Notes: a model not told the origin generated them from the sequence alone. Shown: positions 1 through 9,892, counted from the stretch's first letter. The stretch: 64,000 bases of DNA from Phocaeicola vulgatus ATCC 8482 (GCF_000012825.1 NC_009614.1:868001-932000); one strand, 5' to 3'. Numbers and translations: made by a program.

Positions 1-336
1 TAAGGTAGCCAGCAAATCCACTATACCGAAAAAACTCAGAGCATACTTCCGCGGTTGGGGAGAACAATAAAGCCTCAACACATACTCTAACGTAAAAAAG
101 AAAGTAAAAACATACTCCGACACCCGCAGATAAGGCCCGATAACGGTATCCCAACTCTTGATACTCTCGGCAATAACCACCAGAATACTCAAGACAATGA
201 ACCCTATCAACGCCACATCGAATAACTTTCCCATCGGTGTGTCGCTTTCAAAAATAATCACATATATTTTATGCTTTAATTTCTCATCATGCAGTAAATT
301 CTGCCATTTATTCCAAATACGCCTCAGAAATGCCAT
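1..336 (-). CDS. Voltage-gated ion channel family protein, N-terminal part (cut by window edge)
   Basis: The minus strand reads open from an ATG at 336 to the left edge, 112 codons. The protein starts MAFLRRIWNKWQNLLHDEKL, then has a hydrophobic segment LFDVALIGFIVLSILVVIAE (S1-like), a second around YVFTFFFTLEYVLRLY (S2-like, with the Glu and Arg typical of the voltage-sensor fold) and the start of a third, FFGIVDLLATL (S3-like, with the conserved Asp). This order matches the N-terminus of the bacterial ion-transport (potassium-channel type) family in the inner membrane. The pore and selectivity filter lie outside the window, so ion selectivity cannot be judged. It is divergent from the GH2 gene. 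Confidence 0.75.
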   Translation of the reverse strand, partial: MAFLRRIWNKWQNLLHDEKLKHKIYVIIFESDTPMGKLFDVALIGFIVLSILVVIAESIKSWDTVIGPYLRVSEYVFTFFFTLEYVLRLYCSPQPRKYALSFFGIVDLLATL

Positions 337-420
337 AATTTTTTAGGATAGAACACAAATCATTCACAATTATAACAAATATTGCCCGATTTATGTCCCA
401 TCGGTAACTATTATTTTCAC

Positions 421-428
421 TATATTTG
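421..428 (+). promoter_or_regulatory. Bacteroides -7 promoter box (TATATTTG)
   Basis: A perfect TAnnTTTG match lies 23 bases before the ATG of the GH2 gene, giving a predicted short 5' leader. No convincing -33 TTTG was seen at the usual spacing. Confidence 0.6.
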
Positions 429-451
429 CACAAAACCAATAAAATAATAGC

Positions 452-3400
452 ATGAAGAAACAACTTATGACAGGTCTGTTCACAGTCCTCGCCCTTACAG
501 CAGGCGCACAGACCTTCCAAGAATGGCGCAACCCGGAAATAAATGCGGTAAACCGTGCGCCGATGCACACGAACTACTTTGCTTTTGAGAATGCAGATGC
601 AGCTAAGAAAGCAGACAAAAAACAATCAACTAACTACATGACTTTGAACGGAACCTGGAAGTTCAACTGGGTAAAGGATGCAGACTCCCGTCCGACTGAT
701 TTCTGGAAAACCGGCTTCAACGACAAAGGCTGGGATGACCTGCAAGTTCCCGCCGTATGGGAGCTGAACGGATACGGTGATCCTATTTATGTGAACGTAG
801 GCTATGCCTGGCGTAACCAGTTCCAGAACAACCCTCCCGAAGTGCCGACAGAGAATAACCATGTAGGTTCTTACCGCCGTGAAATTGTAGTTCCCGCCTC
901 ATGGAAGGGAAAAGATATTATCGCCCATTTCGGTTCGGTTACCTCCAATATGTATTTGTGGGTGAACGGACGTTATGTAGGCTACAGCGAGGACAGCAAA
1001 CTGGAAGCCGAATTTGACCTGACTCCATATTTAAAACCGGGTCAGAAAAACCTGATCGCTTTCCAAGTATTCCGCTGGTGCGACGGTACCTATCTGGAAG
1101 ATCAGGATTTCTTCCGGTATAGCGGCGTGGGACGTGACTGCTATCTATATGCCCGCAACAAAAAACGCATTCAAGATATCCGTGTAACTCCCGACTTGGA
1201 CGCAGCTTACCAAAACGGCAGCCTGGCTGTCAATCTGGATTTGAAAGGCAGTGGTAAAGTCGATTTGGAACTGGTAGATGCACAAGGCAAGCAAGTGGCA
1301 ACCGCTACCGCCAACAAATCCGGTCTGGTGACCATGAACGTAGAGAACCCCAAAAAGTGGAGTGCCGAAACACCTTATTTATATACCTTGCGTGCCAGCA
1401 TGCAGGGCAGCAATGAAGTGATTCCTGTCAAAGTAGGTTTCCGCAAGATTGAATTGAAAGGTGACCAGATCTTGGTTAACGGTAAGGCAGTCCTGTTCAA
1501 GGGGGCCGACCGCCACGAAATGGATCCGGATGGAGGCTATGTAGTATCTCCCGAACGTATGCTACAGGATATCCAGATAATGAAGCAATTCAACCTGAAC
1601 GCTGTACGTACCTGCCACTACCCGGATGACAACTTATGGTACGATTTATGTGACCAATATGGTATTTACGTCGTGGCCGAAGCCAATATAGAATCTCACG
1701 GTATGGGCTACGGCGACAAGACGCTGGCCAAGAACCCCTCTTATAAGAAAGCCCATCTGGAACGTAACCAGCGCAATGTACAACGCGGATTCAACCATCC
1801 GAGCATCATCTTCTGGTCATTGGGTAATGAAGCCGGTGACGGCCCCAACTTCGAACAATGCTATAAATGGATTAAAGCAGAAGACCCCAGCCGTGCCTGC
1901 CAATATGAACAAGCACGCCAGAAAGAACATACCGATATCTTCTGTCCGATGTACTATGATTATAACGGCATGGAAAAATATGGTCAACGTACCGATGCTA
2001 CCAAACCATTGATTCAGTGTGAATATGCCCATGCAATGGGTAACTCGCAGGGTGGTTTCAAAGAATATTGGGATTTGATCCGTAAATATCCGAATCTGCA
2101 AGGTGGATTTATCTGGGATTTCGTTGACCAGTCCTGCCGCTGGAAAGGAAAAGACGGCGTGATGATTTATGCTTACGGAGGAGATTTCAACCGCTTTGAC
2201 GCTTCTGACAACAACTTCTGTGACAATGGTTTGATCAGCCCCGACCGTGTTCCTAATCCGCACATGTATGAAGTAGGTCACTTTTACCAGAATATCTGGA
2301 CTACTCCCGCCGATTTAAGCAAAGGGGAAGTAAATGTATTCAATGAGAACTTCTTCCGTGACCTGTCCGCCTACTATATGGAATGGCAAGTACTGAAAGA
2401 TGGAAAAGTAATCCGCACCGGACGCGTGGATGATTTAAAAGTCGCTCCTCAGGAAACAGCCAAGATTACGTTGAATATCGGCAAGACCTGCACCTGCAAG
2501 GAATGGTTGCTGAACGTTTCCTACAAACTGAAAAACCGCGAAGGTTTGCTGCCCGCAGGTTTCACCGTCGCCAAGAATCAGTTGACACTGAATGATTACA
2601 AAGCACCGTCTATGGATTTGAAGAACGTGGAAACGACCAATGTAGCCACCGTTGTTCCGCAAATCATCGACAACCAATATCATTATCTGATCGTAAAAGG
2701 CAATAACTTCGTAGCCGAGTTCAACAAACAGAACGGTTACTTAAGCAAATATGCAGTGGACGGAACGGAAATGCTGAAAGAAGGCGCAGCCCTGACCCCT
2801 AACTTCTGGCGTGCCCCGACAGACAATGATATGGGAGCCGGCCTGCAAAACAGATATGCCGCATGGAAAAACCCGGGATTGAAACTGGTTTCCTTGAATT
2901 CCAAGACAGAAAATGACCAGATAGTAGTGAATGCGGAATATGACATGAAGAATGTTTCCGCCAAATTATATCTGACTTATGTCATCAACAACGAAGGAGC
3001 CATCAAAGTGACCCAAAAGATGACAGCCGACAAGAATGCCAAAGTATCTCCGATGTTCCGCTTCGGTATGCAAATGCAGATGCCTAAATGTTTTGAAACC
3101 GTAGAATATTATGGTCGTGGTCCGGTAGAAAACTACAGTGACCGCAACCACAGCACCGACTTGGGTATTTATCGCCAGAGTGTGGATGAACAATTCTACT
3201 CCTATATCCGTCCGCAGGAAACAGGAACCAAGACCGATATCCGTTGGTGGAAACAACTGAATGCCGGCGGTAACGGACTGAAGGTAGTAGGTGATGCTCC
3301 ATTCTCTGCATCCGCTTTGCATTATACCATCTGTTCACTGGATGATGGCGAACAAAAAGACCAGCGTCACTCACCCGAAGTACAGAAAGCAGACCTGACC

Positions 3401-3547
3401 AACCTGATCATCGACAAGGCTCAGATGGGATTAGGTTGTGTAAACAGCTGGGGAGCTCTGCCGTTGCCTCAATATATGTTGCCCTACGGTGATTATGAAT
3501 TTACTTTCATCCTGACTCCGGTAAAACATAGCGTCGAGATAGAATAA
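452..3547 (+). CDS. Secreted GH2 beta-galactosidase (LacZ type)
   Basis: 1031-residue glycoside hydrolase family 2 enzyme that should release terminal beta-linked galactose. An N-terminal signal peptide (MKKQLMTGLFTVLALTAGAQ) directs it to the periplasm. The order is jelly-roll sugar-binding domain (about 50-230), Ig-like domain (about 235-340), TIM barrel (about 340-640) and C-terminal LacZ-type beta-sandwich domains (about 750-1025). The acid/base is Glu460 in WSLGNEAGDG and the nucleophile is near Glu524 in IQCEYAHAMGNS. Length and the C-terminal small-chain domain fit the LacZ branch, not the shorter beta-glucuronidase branch. It is monocistronic, with a promoter box at 421 and a strong terminator after it. 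The natural substrate may be a glycan rather than lactose, because the enzyme is exported. Confidence 0.93.
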   Translation: MKKQLMTGLFTVLALTAGAQTFQEWRNPEINAVNRAPMHTNYFAFENADAAKKADKKQSTNYMTLNGTWKFNWVKDADSRPTDFWKTGFNDKGWDDLQVPAVWELNGYGDPIYVNVGYAWRNQFQNNPPEVPTENNHVGSYRREIVVPASWKGKDIIAHFGSVTSNMYLWVNGRYVGYSEDSKLEAEFDLTPYLKPGQKNLIAFQVFRWCDGTYLEDQDFFRYSGVGRDCYLYARNKKRIQDIRVTPDLDAAYQNGSLAVNLDLKGSGKVDLELVDAQGKQVATATANKSGLVTMNVENPKKWSAETPYLYTLRASMQGSNEVIPVKVGFRKIELKGDQILVNGKAVLFKGADRHEMDPDGGYVVSPERMLQDIQIMKQFNLNAVRTCHYPDDNLWYDLCDQYGIYVVAEANIESHGMGYGDKTLAKNPSYKKAHLERNQRNVQRGFNHPSIIFWSLGNEAGDGPNFEQCYKWIKAEDPSRACQYEQARQKEHTDIFCPMYYDYNGMEKYGQRTDATKPLIQCEYAHAMGNSQGGFKEYWDLIRKYPNLQGGFIWDFVDQSCRWKGKDGVMIYAYGGDFNRFDASDNNFCDNGLISPDRVPNPHMYEVGHFYQNIWTTPADLSKGEVNVFNENFFRDLSAYYMEWQVLKDGKVIRTGRVDDLKVAPQETAKITLNIGKTCTCKEWLLNVSYKLKNREGLLPAGFTVAKNQLTLNDYKAPSMDLKNVETTNVATVVPQIIDNQYHYLIVKGNNFVAEFNKQNGYLSKYAVDGTEMLKEGAALTPNFWRAPTDNDMGAGLQNRYAAWKNPGLKLVSLNSKTENDQIVVNAEYDMKNVSAKLYLTYVINNEGAIKVTQKMTADKNAKVSPMFRFGMQMQMPKCFETVEYYGRGPVENYSDRNHSTDLGIYRQSVDEQFYSYIRPQETGTKTDIRWWKQLNAGGNGLKVVGDAPFSASALHYTICSLDDGEQKDQRHSPEVQKADLTNLIIDKAQMGLGCVNSWGALPLPQYMLPYGDYEFTFILTPVKHSVEIE

Positions 3548-3564
3548 AACACAGGTTAAACAAT

Positions 3565-3606
3565 AAAAACAAGGTGGCTGGATTTGTTTTCAGCCACCTT
3601 GTTTTT
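3565..3606 (+). terminator. Rho-independent terminator after GH2 gene
   Basis: Perfect 16-base inverted repeat (3565-3580 with 3591-3606), loop of 10 bases, core AAGGTGGCTG/CAGCCACCTT, ending in GTTTTT. It starts 17 bases after the stop codon. Confidence 0.9.
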
Positions 3607-3942
3607 ATTCCCTCTGTTCTTCATAGCTACTGCCATCTACAATTTTCATAAAACAAGTATCACACAAGTATCTGCCCCAACCATCTCTTCAAAACACATT
3701 TTCCACCTTTTTCCCTTCAAATTCTTCATACGCGGGCAATGTTTTGAACCTCAAGTCATTACAATGAACCATTCTTATTCCAATCCTTCATAAATTCTTC
3801 ATAAAGTTATATCCGTTCCCTTCGCATGAACCAACCACGGGAATCCATTCCGGCAACCCATCGAATCTTTTTCCTTATTTTACCGTACCCGATTACAAAC
3901 CTCGGTTGTATTACTCATAAAGAACAATTAAACACTAGTAAA
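3607..3942. other. Intergenic stretch, no gene recognised
   Basis: AT-rich sequence before the outer-membrane protein gene. An in-frame upstream ATG at 3826 exists, but the 39 residues it adds have no signal-peptide character. I see no clear -7 box here. Confidence 0.5.
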
Positions 3943-6510
3943 ATGAGACCAGACGGCTATTTGAAAACAGCGTGGATCATGACCGTATTATTCAGCATCA
4001 TCCTTCCGCTTCATTCACAAACACCCCGGCAATTCTCTATAGAATTAAAGGACAAACCACTTCCCGCCGCCCTTAAACTAATCGAAAAGGAAGGCGGAAA
4101 GAATATTATCTTCTCCTATAACGAAACAGAAAGCTACCGGGTTACAGCCTCCATCCGGCAAAAGACCGAACTTGAAGCCATCGGCACTGTCCTGAACGGC
4201 ATTCCTTTCATTTGTAAAGAACGGGAAGAATACTTCGCCATACAGAAAAAGGGAAGAGACATACGCATTACCGAAATACGAGGACAAGTAACCAATGAAA
4301 AGAATGAACCGCTGCCCTACTCCAATGTACTCTTATTGACTCCCGGCGACTCCACCTTTGTAAACGGATGTGTCACCCGTGAAGACGGAAGTTTCCTGAT
4401 GATAGCGGAAGAAGGGATACCTTACTTGATACGGGTTTCTTATATAGGCTATAAGACGGAAGTGCAACCTTGCCACCCTACTCTTACGTTTCACCTGCTT
4501 CCCGACACCCAACTGATGCAGGAAGTAACCATCAGCGCCCGACGCCCCATGATAGAAGTGGGTCCCAACGGACTAAAAGCCAACGTGGCAGGAACTTCCC
4601 TGGCCCGAATGGGGTCTGCCGCAGAAATGTTGCCCCATCTTCCTTTCGTCACCGGCCATAACGGCGAATACAATGTAATGGGATGCGGTTCTCCTGTAAT
4701 CTATATAAATAATAAGAAAGTACGTGACATGACAGAACTGGACCGTATCCGGGCCAACGAAATCTTATCCGCAGAAGTCATCACCACTCCCGGAGCCGAA
4801 TATGCCTCGGACGTAGCAGCCGTCATCCGCCTCCGCACCATCCGCCGGCGCGGACAAGGGTTGAGCGGCCACTTCAATACGACTTATTCACAAGGACATT
4901 CCGCCAACGCCAACGAATATATGGCATTAAATTATCGCACCGGCGGTCTGGATCTCTTTGTAAAGGGATATATGGCACAGCAAAACTCGTATGGAAAAAC
5001 CACAAATATGAACCGTATCAAGGGTTCCGCCATTTGGCAAACCAACAAAAATGATGTGCAGACCCATAAGAGCCAACGTTTTTCCGGTGAGCTGGGATTC
5101 AATTATGAACCGGATGAACACCATTCTTTCGGTCTGCGCTATATGCCCGAAACCGGAATAGGGAATGCAGACAGAAATTCATCCGGTAAAACCGTCACCA
5201 GACGTAACGATGAAGAAACCGACCGGATAAACTTTACTACAGCAGAACAAATACATACAGGTTGGGATCACGCGGCAAACGCCTACTACGCAGGAGAACT
5301 GGGCAAATGGAATATTGACTTCAACGCCGATTACCTGTTCAAACGCTCACATTCCGACCAGAACGCCATGAATAATGACGATGCAACCGTGCAAGCAGAC
5401 AGTCGCATGCGCAGCTCCCTCTATGCCGCCAAGCTGGTAGTCAGTGCCCCTTTATGGAACGGACGTTTTTCATTCGGTACGGAAGAAACTTTTACCAACC
5501 GCCATGATATCTTTACCCAAAACGGTTTCTCTGCCGATGCCGACGACCACATCAAACAATCCGTATATGCCGCATTTGCTGACTATTCAAGATCCATCCG
5601 CCATTGGAAACTGAATATGGGAATACGTTATGAACATCAACAAACAGATTATTATGAAAAAGGGATAAGGATAGATGCACAAAGCCCTACCTATAATGAT
5701 ATTATTCCTGTATTGGCCGCCAGTTGGTCACACAATGGCAAAAGTTTCAGCCTCTCTTACCGGTTACGTAAAAATAACCCCGATTATAGCCTATTGACCA
5801 ATTCCATCCGCTATCGCAGCAAATATGAGTATTCTCAAGGAAACCCTTTGCTGAAAACCCAAAAGACGCATCGCTTTTCGGCCGGCGCCTCTTGGAATTG
5901 GCTCTATTTCTCAGCCTATTTCAGCCGTATTCTCAATATGTATACCAATATAATTATGCCCTACAAGGAAGATACACATCCGGGCGTCCTCTTATTTGCC
6001 ACACAGACCATTCCTACAACCCATAATTACGGCATTAGTTTCAATGCCTCTCCCAAACTGGGGTGTTGGGAACCGCAACTCAATGTGAATATGGCTTTTT
6101 TGGACATGAATGCGAATAAAATAGGAATCACCGAACACCGGAACCAACCCCGTTTCTATATCAGTCTGGACAACAACTTCAACCTTCCCAAAGGCTGGTT
6201 CTTCAATATGGAAGGATATCTCTCCACCGCTTCCCGGCAAGGATTTTTTGTAACGCGCACGGAAGGACAAATCAATGCACGCCTTTCCAAATCCTTTTTA
6301 AAAGAGACACTCACCATAACATTCACCGCCAATGATATTCTTAGAACAGGGTATTTCCATTTTGATTTATACGGCATAGATGCCTATATGGAAAATCGGA
6401 TTTACCGGGATTTCCAACGCTTCGGCCTCCAAGTATCCTATAAATTCAATGCCACCAAGAGCAAATATAAAGGAACCGGAGCCGGACAAAGCGAAAAGAA
6501 TCGTCTGTAA
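3943..6510 (+). CDS. STN-domain outer-membrane beta-barrel protein (TonB-dependent receptor-like)
   Basis: 856 residues from the ATG at 3943, chosen because MRPDGYLKTAWIMTVLFSIILPLHS is a good signal peptide; a longer frame begins at 3826. The order is an STN (secretin/TonB short N-terminal) domain (about 25-105), a carboxypeptidase-D regulatory-like beta-sandwich (ITEIRGQVTNEKNEPLPYSN, about 108-190), a small plug region, and a large beta-barrel with many aromatic-ended strands. It resembles the 'outer membrane beta-barrel family' TonB-like receptors more than SusC, being shorter and without a SusD partner. STN domains normally contact FecR anti-sigma factors, and a sigma/FecR pair follows immediately, so a signalling receptor is likely. 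The ligand is unknown. Confidence 0.8.
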   Translation: MRPDGYLKTAWIMTVLFSIILPLHSQTPRQFSIELKDKPLPAALKLIEKEGGKNIIFSYNETESYRVTASIRQKTELEAIGTVLNGIPFICKEREEYFAIQKKGRDIRITEIRGQVTNEKNEPLPYSNVLLLTPGDSTFVNGCVTREDGSFLMIAEEGIPYLIRVSYIGYKTEVQPCHPTLTFHLLPDTQLMQEVTISARRPMIEVGPNGLKANVAGTSLARMGSAAEMLPHLPFVTGHNGEYNVMGCGSPVIYINNKKVRDMTELDRIRANEILSAEVITTPGAEYASDVAAVIRLRTIRRRGQGLSGHFNTTYSQGHSANANEYMALNYRTGGLDLFVKGYMAQQNSYGKTTNMNRIKGSAIWQTNKNDVQTHKSQRFSGELGFNYEPDEHHSFGLRYMPETGIGNADRNSSGKTVTRRNDEETDRINFTTAEQIHTGWDHAANAYYAGELGKWNIDFNADYLFKRSHSDQNAMNNDDATVQADSRMRSSLYAAKLVVSAPLWNGRFSFGTEETFTNRHDIFTQNGFSADADDHIKQSVYAAFADYSRSIRHWKLNMGIRYEHQQTDYYEKGIRIDAQSPTYNDIIPVLAASWSHNGKSFSLSYRLRKNNPDYSLLTNSIRYRSKYEYSQGNPLLKTQKTHRFSAGASWNWLYFSAYFSRILNMYTNIIMPYKEDTHPGVLLFATQTIPTTHNYGISFNASPKLGCWEPQLNVNMAFLDMNANKIGITEHRNQPRFYISLDNNFNLPKGWFFNMEGYLSTASRQGFFVTRTEGQINARLSKSFLKETLTITFTANDILRTGYFHFDLYGIDAYMENRIYRDFQRFGLQVSYKFNATKSKYKGTGAGQSEKNRL

Positions 6511-6536
6511 CCCCAGCGGAGAAAAGGAAATTTCCG

Positions 6537-6544
6537 TACCTTTG
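6537..6544 (+). promoter_or_regulatory. Bacteroides -7 promoter box (TACCTTTG)
   Basis: TAnnTTTG match 20 bases before the ATG of the ECF sigma gene and after the stop of the receptor gene. This suggests the sigma/FecR pair can be transcribed separately. Confidence 0.6.
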
Positions 6545-6564
6545 TTCACGGAAGACAAGGAAAC

Positions 6565-7092
6565 ATGCAGATTTTATTCAGGAGAAGAAACCATAAAGAA
6601 GAGCACTTCGAACGACTGTTCGCAGAAATGTACCCACGCCTCGTCCGCTTTGCTACCACCCTGATGAGCAATACGGAAGAAGCCAAAGACATAGTAAGCG
6701 AAACCATGGAACAAGCCTGGAAGGAGTTCGACCAACTAAAGGAAAACACCCGTAGCGCCTGGCTCTATGCCACCGTGCGTAACGGATGCCTCAACCGCTT
6801 GAAGCATTTGAATGTGGAACAGCAACACATAGACCGCCTCATCGAAGCCACCCGTGCGGAAATGAATCAGGGTTACCGCGCACACGAGGCACTGTTGCAG
6901 CAAGCGGAAAACATAGCCCGCAGTTTGCCCGAACCGACTTGCACCATCTTGCGAAGCTGCTATTGGGAGAAAAAAACATATCAACAGGTAGCCGACGAAT
7001 TGGGAATCAGCCCCGACACCGTGAAAAAACATATATCAAAAGCATTGCGGACTCTGCGCGAAGCGATACTGAAAAAGGAGGATAAACAATGA
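6565..7092 (+). CDS. ECF-type RNA polymerase sigma factor
   Basis: 175-residue extracytoplasmic-function sigma factor. Region 2 runs from FERLFAEMYPRLVRFATTLM through AKDIVSETMEQAWKEFDQL (about 15-70). Region 4 is the helix-turn-helix CYWEKKTYQQVADELGISPDTVKKHISKALRTLRE (about 125-168). It should direct RNA polymerase to a small regulon when released by the FecR protein encoded next to it, with which it overlaps by 4 bases (ATGA), the usual sign of translational coupling. The likely input is the STN receptor upstream at 3943. Confidence 0.92.
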   Translation: MQILFRRRNHKEEHFERLFAEMYPRLVRFATTLMSNTEEAKDIVSETMEQAWKEFDQLKENTRSAWLYATVRNGCLNRLKHLNVEQQHIDRLIEATRAEMNQGYRAHEALLQQAENIARSLPEPTCTILRSCYWEKKTYQQVADELGISPDTVKKHISKALRTLREAILKKEDKQ

Positions 7093-8099
7093 AAAAGGAG
7101 TTTTCAACAAATGACCACATCCATCCGGACAACGGAAAGAATCCCCATAACCAAGACTCCCCCCAAAACGGAACTTGGAATGACCATCAATTGGAACAAC
7201 TCTTTGGTGAAGCATTGGGGGATATTCCCACCGCAGACGAAACCCGGAAAGCCTGGCAGACATTCATCCGTCGTCACCGTATCAGACACCAATCTATCCG
7301 ACGGATAACGATACCAGGTATAGCCGCCGCTGTCATCGCCTTGGTACTTGTATTCCAGCCTTTTTTGCAACCTGAGCCGCAGGAAGTGGAAGTCTTCACT
7401 TCACTGGAAGTTCCTGAGGAAATTACTTTTCGGGAAGAAGGGAAAAGGATAATTGTAAGCACCCCGCCCGCTACCATTACCTCCGTTCAATTAAGCGACG
7501 GAAGCAAGGTATTGCTCAGCGCAAACAGCCGTCTGGAGTATCAAAAGGAGTTTACAGATACCATTCGCAGTGTCAAACTAAGCGGAGAGGCCCGTTTTGA
7601 AGTAGCCAAAGACGCTTCCCGCCCCTTTATAGTATGCACCGAGCAACTACAAACACGAGTACTGGGAACGGTGTTCGATATGAAAGCCTATCCCCGTTAC
7701 TCGCCGGATGTCATCCTCTATCAAGGACGAGTGAATGTAAGTCATACCAAGCGCAATCAAAGTAAGGAAATGCACCCGGGGGAACAAATATCCTTGGATA
7801 AACAAGGAAAACTCCAATTGAAAAGAGTTGATACGGAGAAGAGAAAAGGATGGGCGGAGAATGAATTTTCTTTTGACAATACCGACTTGAGGCAAGTCAT
7901 GCAAGATATAGGTTCATGGTATAACATCAGCATCGCATTCCGTTCACGTCCGTTACTGGACGAACGCATCTATTTCCATATCAACCGCCAACTCCCGGTG
8001 AATACCGTACTGGACGCCCTGAATGATTTGAAAATCGCACAGTTCACCATGAAAGAAGGAAAAATAATAGTGGAACCACCACAAGACAAGAAACGATAA
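7089..8099 (+). CDS. FecR-family anti-sigma factor
   Basis: 336 residues. A cytoplasmic N-terminal part of about 75 residues is followed by one membrane segment (ITIPGIAAAVIALVLVFQPFL, about 77-97), then a periplasmic FecR domain (VQLSDGSKVLLSANSRLEYQ ... LSGEARFEVAKDASRPFIV ... VLGTVFDMKAY) and a C-terminal STN-like module (about 250-330, FDNTDLRQVMQDIGSWYNIS). This layout is typical of Bacteroides FecR proteins that hold an ECF sigma factor and read the state of an outer-membrane receptor through the periplasm. The start codon overlaps the sigma stop codon. The gene is convergent with the GH109-like gene. Confidence 0.92.
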   Translation: MKKEFSTNDHIHPDNGKNPHNQDSPQNGTWNDHQLEQLFGEALGDIPTADETRKAWQTFIRRHRIRHQSIRRITIPGIAAAVIALVLVFQPFLQPEPQEVEVFTSLEVPEEITFREEGKRIIVSTPPATITSVQLSDGSKVLLSANSRLEYQKEFTDTIRSVKLSGEARFEVAKDASRPFIVCTEQLQTRVLGTVFDMKAYPRYSPDVILYQGRVNVSHTKRNQSKEMHPGEQISLDKQGKLQLKRVDTEKRKGWAENEFSFDNTDLRQVMQDIGSWYNISIAFRSRPLLDERIYFHINRQLPVNTVLDALNDLKIAQFTMKEGKIIVEPPQDKKR

Positions 8100-8222
8100 C
8101 ATCAATGGGAGTTCAATAAACAAGCCTGTATTTTCACCTGGAGATTAACATATCAGCGTTCTTTTCATCTTCAGGTGAGAACCATTCAGTTTATCCCCCC
8201 CTGTGCTAAAGAACTGACAGCA

Positions 8223-9464
8223 CTATCTCTCTTTCCAGTTCCCTCGTGTGAAATCGGGAATCTCCACCGGTACACTGCCCTGCCGCACGGAACGCTCGCT
8301 CAGTTCCGTAATGCAGGACCATTCGGCAGCGTCATACACATCCTGATCCAACGGCAAACCGTTCCTCAAACAATGAATAAGCCGGTAGTCCATGATATAA
8401 TTCATCTCATTCGGCATATTCTTCCGCCGCGCCTCCTCGCCGATAACTGCCGTAAAAGGATGTTTATACTGCTCCATCATCCGCTCAAACTGCTCACCGG
8501 ACAAAGGTTCCTTGCCATATTCATCGAGCAGAAGACAGGGAACAGGATATTTCTGCATGAATCCCTTCGTGCCGCACACCGTCTGATGGCGGCTGTACGG
8601 GCGAGGAGTGGTCACATCATATTGCAACAAGATAGTTCTTCCTTTTGCAGTATGAATCAGCGTGGTATTCACATCCCCCATCTCATAACTCTGCGCCGCT
8701 TCTTCGGAGGATGCGCCAAACACCTGTCCGGCATAAGCAGACAGACCGGCCTGACGCGAGGACATGGAAACCAGATACTCCATACGGTCTCCCCGATGAA
8801 TATTCATCCATTGGCAGACAGGACCCAAGCCGTGAGTAGGATAAGGATTCCCCGTATGCTGCTGGCTGTAAAGCTTTATCCAGTGATTGTGATACCCACC
8901 CGCTTTTTCGTCTGCAAAATAATGCTTGCGCAAGTCATGGATGTATGCCCCCTCGGCATGAGTAATTTCGCCCAGCACCCCCTGCTGCACCATGTTTAAT
9001 GTAGTCAGGGCAAATGCATCGTAACAACAGTTCTCCAGCATCATGCAGTGACGGCGGGTTTCTTCGGCTGTATCCACCAAACGCCAGCAATCGGCCACAC
9101 TCATGGCGGCAGGAACCTCCAACGCCACGTGACGGCCCTGCTGCAAGGCATAAACGGCAATATCAGTATGAGTCAGCCAGTCCGTACAAATATAAATGAG
9201 GTCTATCTCCTTGCATTCGCACATCTTGCGCCACATCCCTTCTTCCGAATAGTTCTCGGCTTCGGGACGGCCGAACTCCCGTAAGATATGCTCTGCACGC
9301 TCTATATTCTCTTTCCGCAAATCACAAAGTGCTTTCACCTCAATGCCTTCCAGGTGCATATATCTCTCAAGTGCAAGAATGCCCCTGTTTCCTAATCCGA
9401 CAAAACCGATCCGAACTACGGGGATGGCAGGGCAGGTTAAATTAAGTACGTTGGGTCGTTTCAT
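8223..9464 (-). CDS. Gfo/Idh/MocA-fold protein, GH109-like (NAD-dependent glycosidase)
   Basis: 413 residues with an N-terminal Rossmann nucleotide-binding motif ([20 protein letters not shown], about 16-35) and a C-terminal Gfo/Idh/MocA alpha/beta domain. The segments [27 protein letters not shown] and [18 protein letters not shown] resemble GH109 alpha-N-acetylgalactosaminidases, which use a bound NAD for a redox-assisted hydrolysis. No signal peptide is visible, whereas many GH109 proteins are exported, so a cytoplasmic oxidoreductase acting on sugar derivatives remains possible. The gene is monocistronic on the minus strand with a -7 box at 9485-9492. Confidence 0.78.
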   Translation of the reverse strand: MKRPNVLNLTCPAIPVVRIGFVGLGNRGILALERYMHLEGIEVKALCDLRKENIERAEHILREFGRPEAENYSEEGMWRKMCECKEIDLIYICTDWLTHTDIAVYALQQGRHVALEVPAAMSVADCWRLVDTAEETRRHCMMLENCCYDAFALTTLNMVQQGVLGEITHAEGAYIHDLRKHYFADEKAGGYHNHWIKLYSQQHTGNPYPTHGLGPVCQWMNIHRGDRMEYLVSMSSRQAGLSAYAGQVFGASSEEAAQSYEMGDVNTTLIHTAKGRTILLQYDVTTPRPYSRHQTVCGTKGFMQKYPVPCLLLDEYGKEPLSGEQFERMMEQYKHPFTAVIGEEARRKNMPNEMNYIMDYRLIHCLRNGLPLDQDVYDAAEWSCITELSERSVRQGSVPVEIPDFTRGNWKER

Positions 9465-9484
9465 GGACTGCTTTATTTTTCCGG

Positions 9485-9492
9485 CAAAGATA
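9485..9492 (-). promoter_or_regulatory. Bacteroides -7 promoter box (TATCTTTG on minus strand)
   Basis: Perfect TAnnTTTG 20 bases before the start codon of the GH109-like gene. Confidence 0.6.
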
Positions 9493-9655
9493 AAGAGAAA
9501 AATCGAGAGGCGGAGGACTGCCTGTGAATAATTTGCCGGTATACCGGTCTGATGTCTTTCCGTATCGGAACCTAACCTCTTTCAACAGCAAACATAAGCC
9601 TTTTTCTCCATACAACTAAGGTCTTTATTCCTATTATCTTCTATAGTCTTCCGAT

Positions 9656-9732
9656 GCAGACCGTACAGTCCACTGTAGCAGACCGTACAGTCCATTACGG
9701 CAGACTCTACAGTCCATTGCAATGGACTGTAG
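9656..9732. repeat. Three 22-base tandem repeats ending in a 26-base perfect palindrome
   Basis: Units begin at 9656, 9678 and 9700, each 22 bases long and sharing GCAGACCGTACAGTCCA with small changes. The third unit runs into an inverted half, so that 9707-9732 reads the same on both strands (half-site CTACAGTCCATTG). It lies between the terminator of the GH130 operon and the GH109 promoter. The function is not known to me. Confidence 0.85.
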
Positions 9733-9846
9733 AAGGTTTCAGTATAAAAGCCCTTAATCATCCGGAAGAAAACGCTTAGCCAAAGAGAAGACAGCACTTA
9801 AAAGCCGCTTTATAACCAGACAGTTCCCTTTCCCGGAAAAAGACAA

Positions 9847-9892
9847 AGAGGATGTGTCCGGGCCGAAGTGACAGCCACAGGACACATCCTCT
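9847..9892 (-). terminator. Terminator of the GH130-MFS-SusCD operon
   Basis: Perfect 13-base stem (AGAGGATGTGTCC with GGACACATCCTCT) starting 31 bases beyond the GH130 stop. On the minus strand it is followed by TTGTCTTTTT. Confidence 0.85.

Noticed and set aside
3826-3942. Longer start of the STN receptor at 3826
   Set aside because: The extra residues lack signal-peptide character, while the ATG at 3943 begins a good one.
8134-8176. Possible hairpin (TCACCTG/CAGGTGA) between the convergent FecR and GH109 genes
   Set aside because: Short stem with a long loop and no T-run; too weak to call a terminator.
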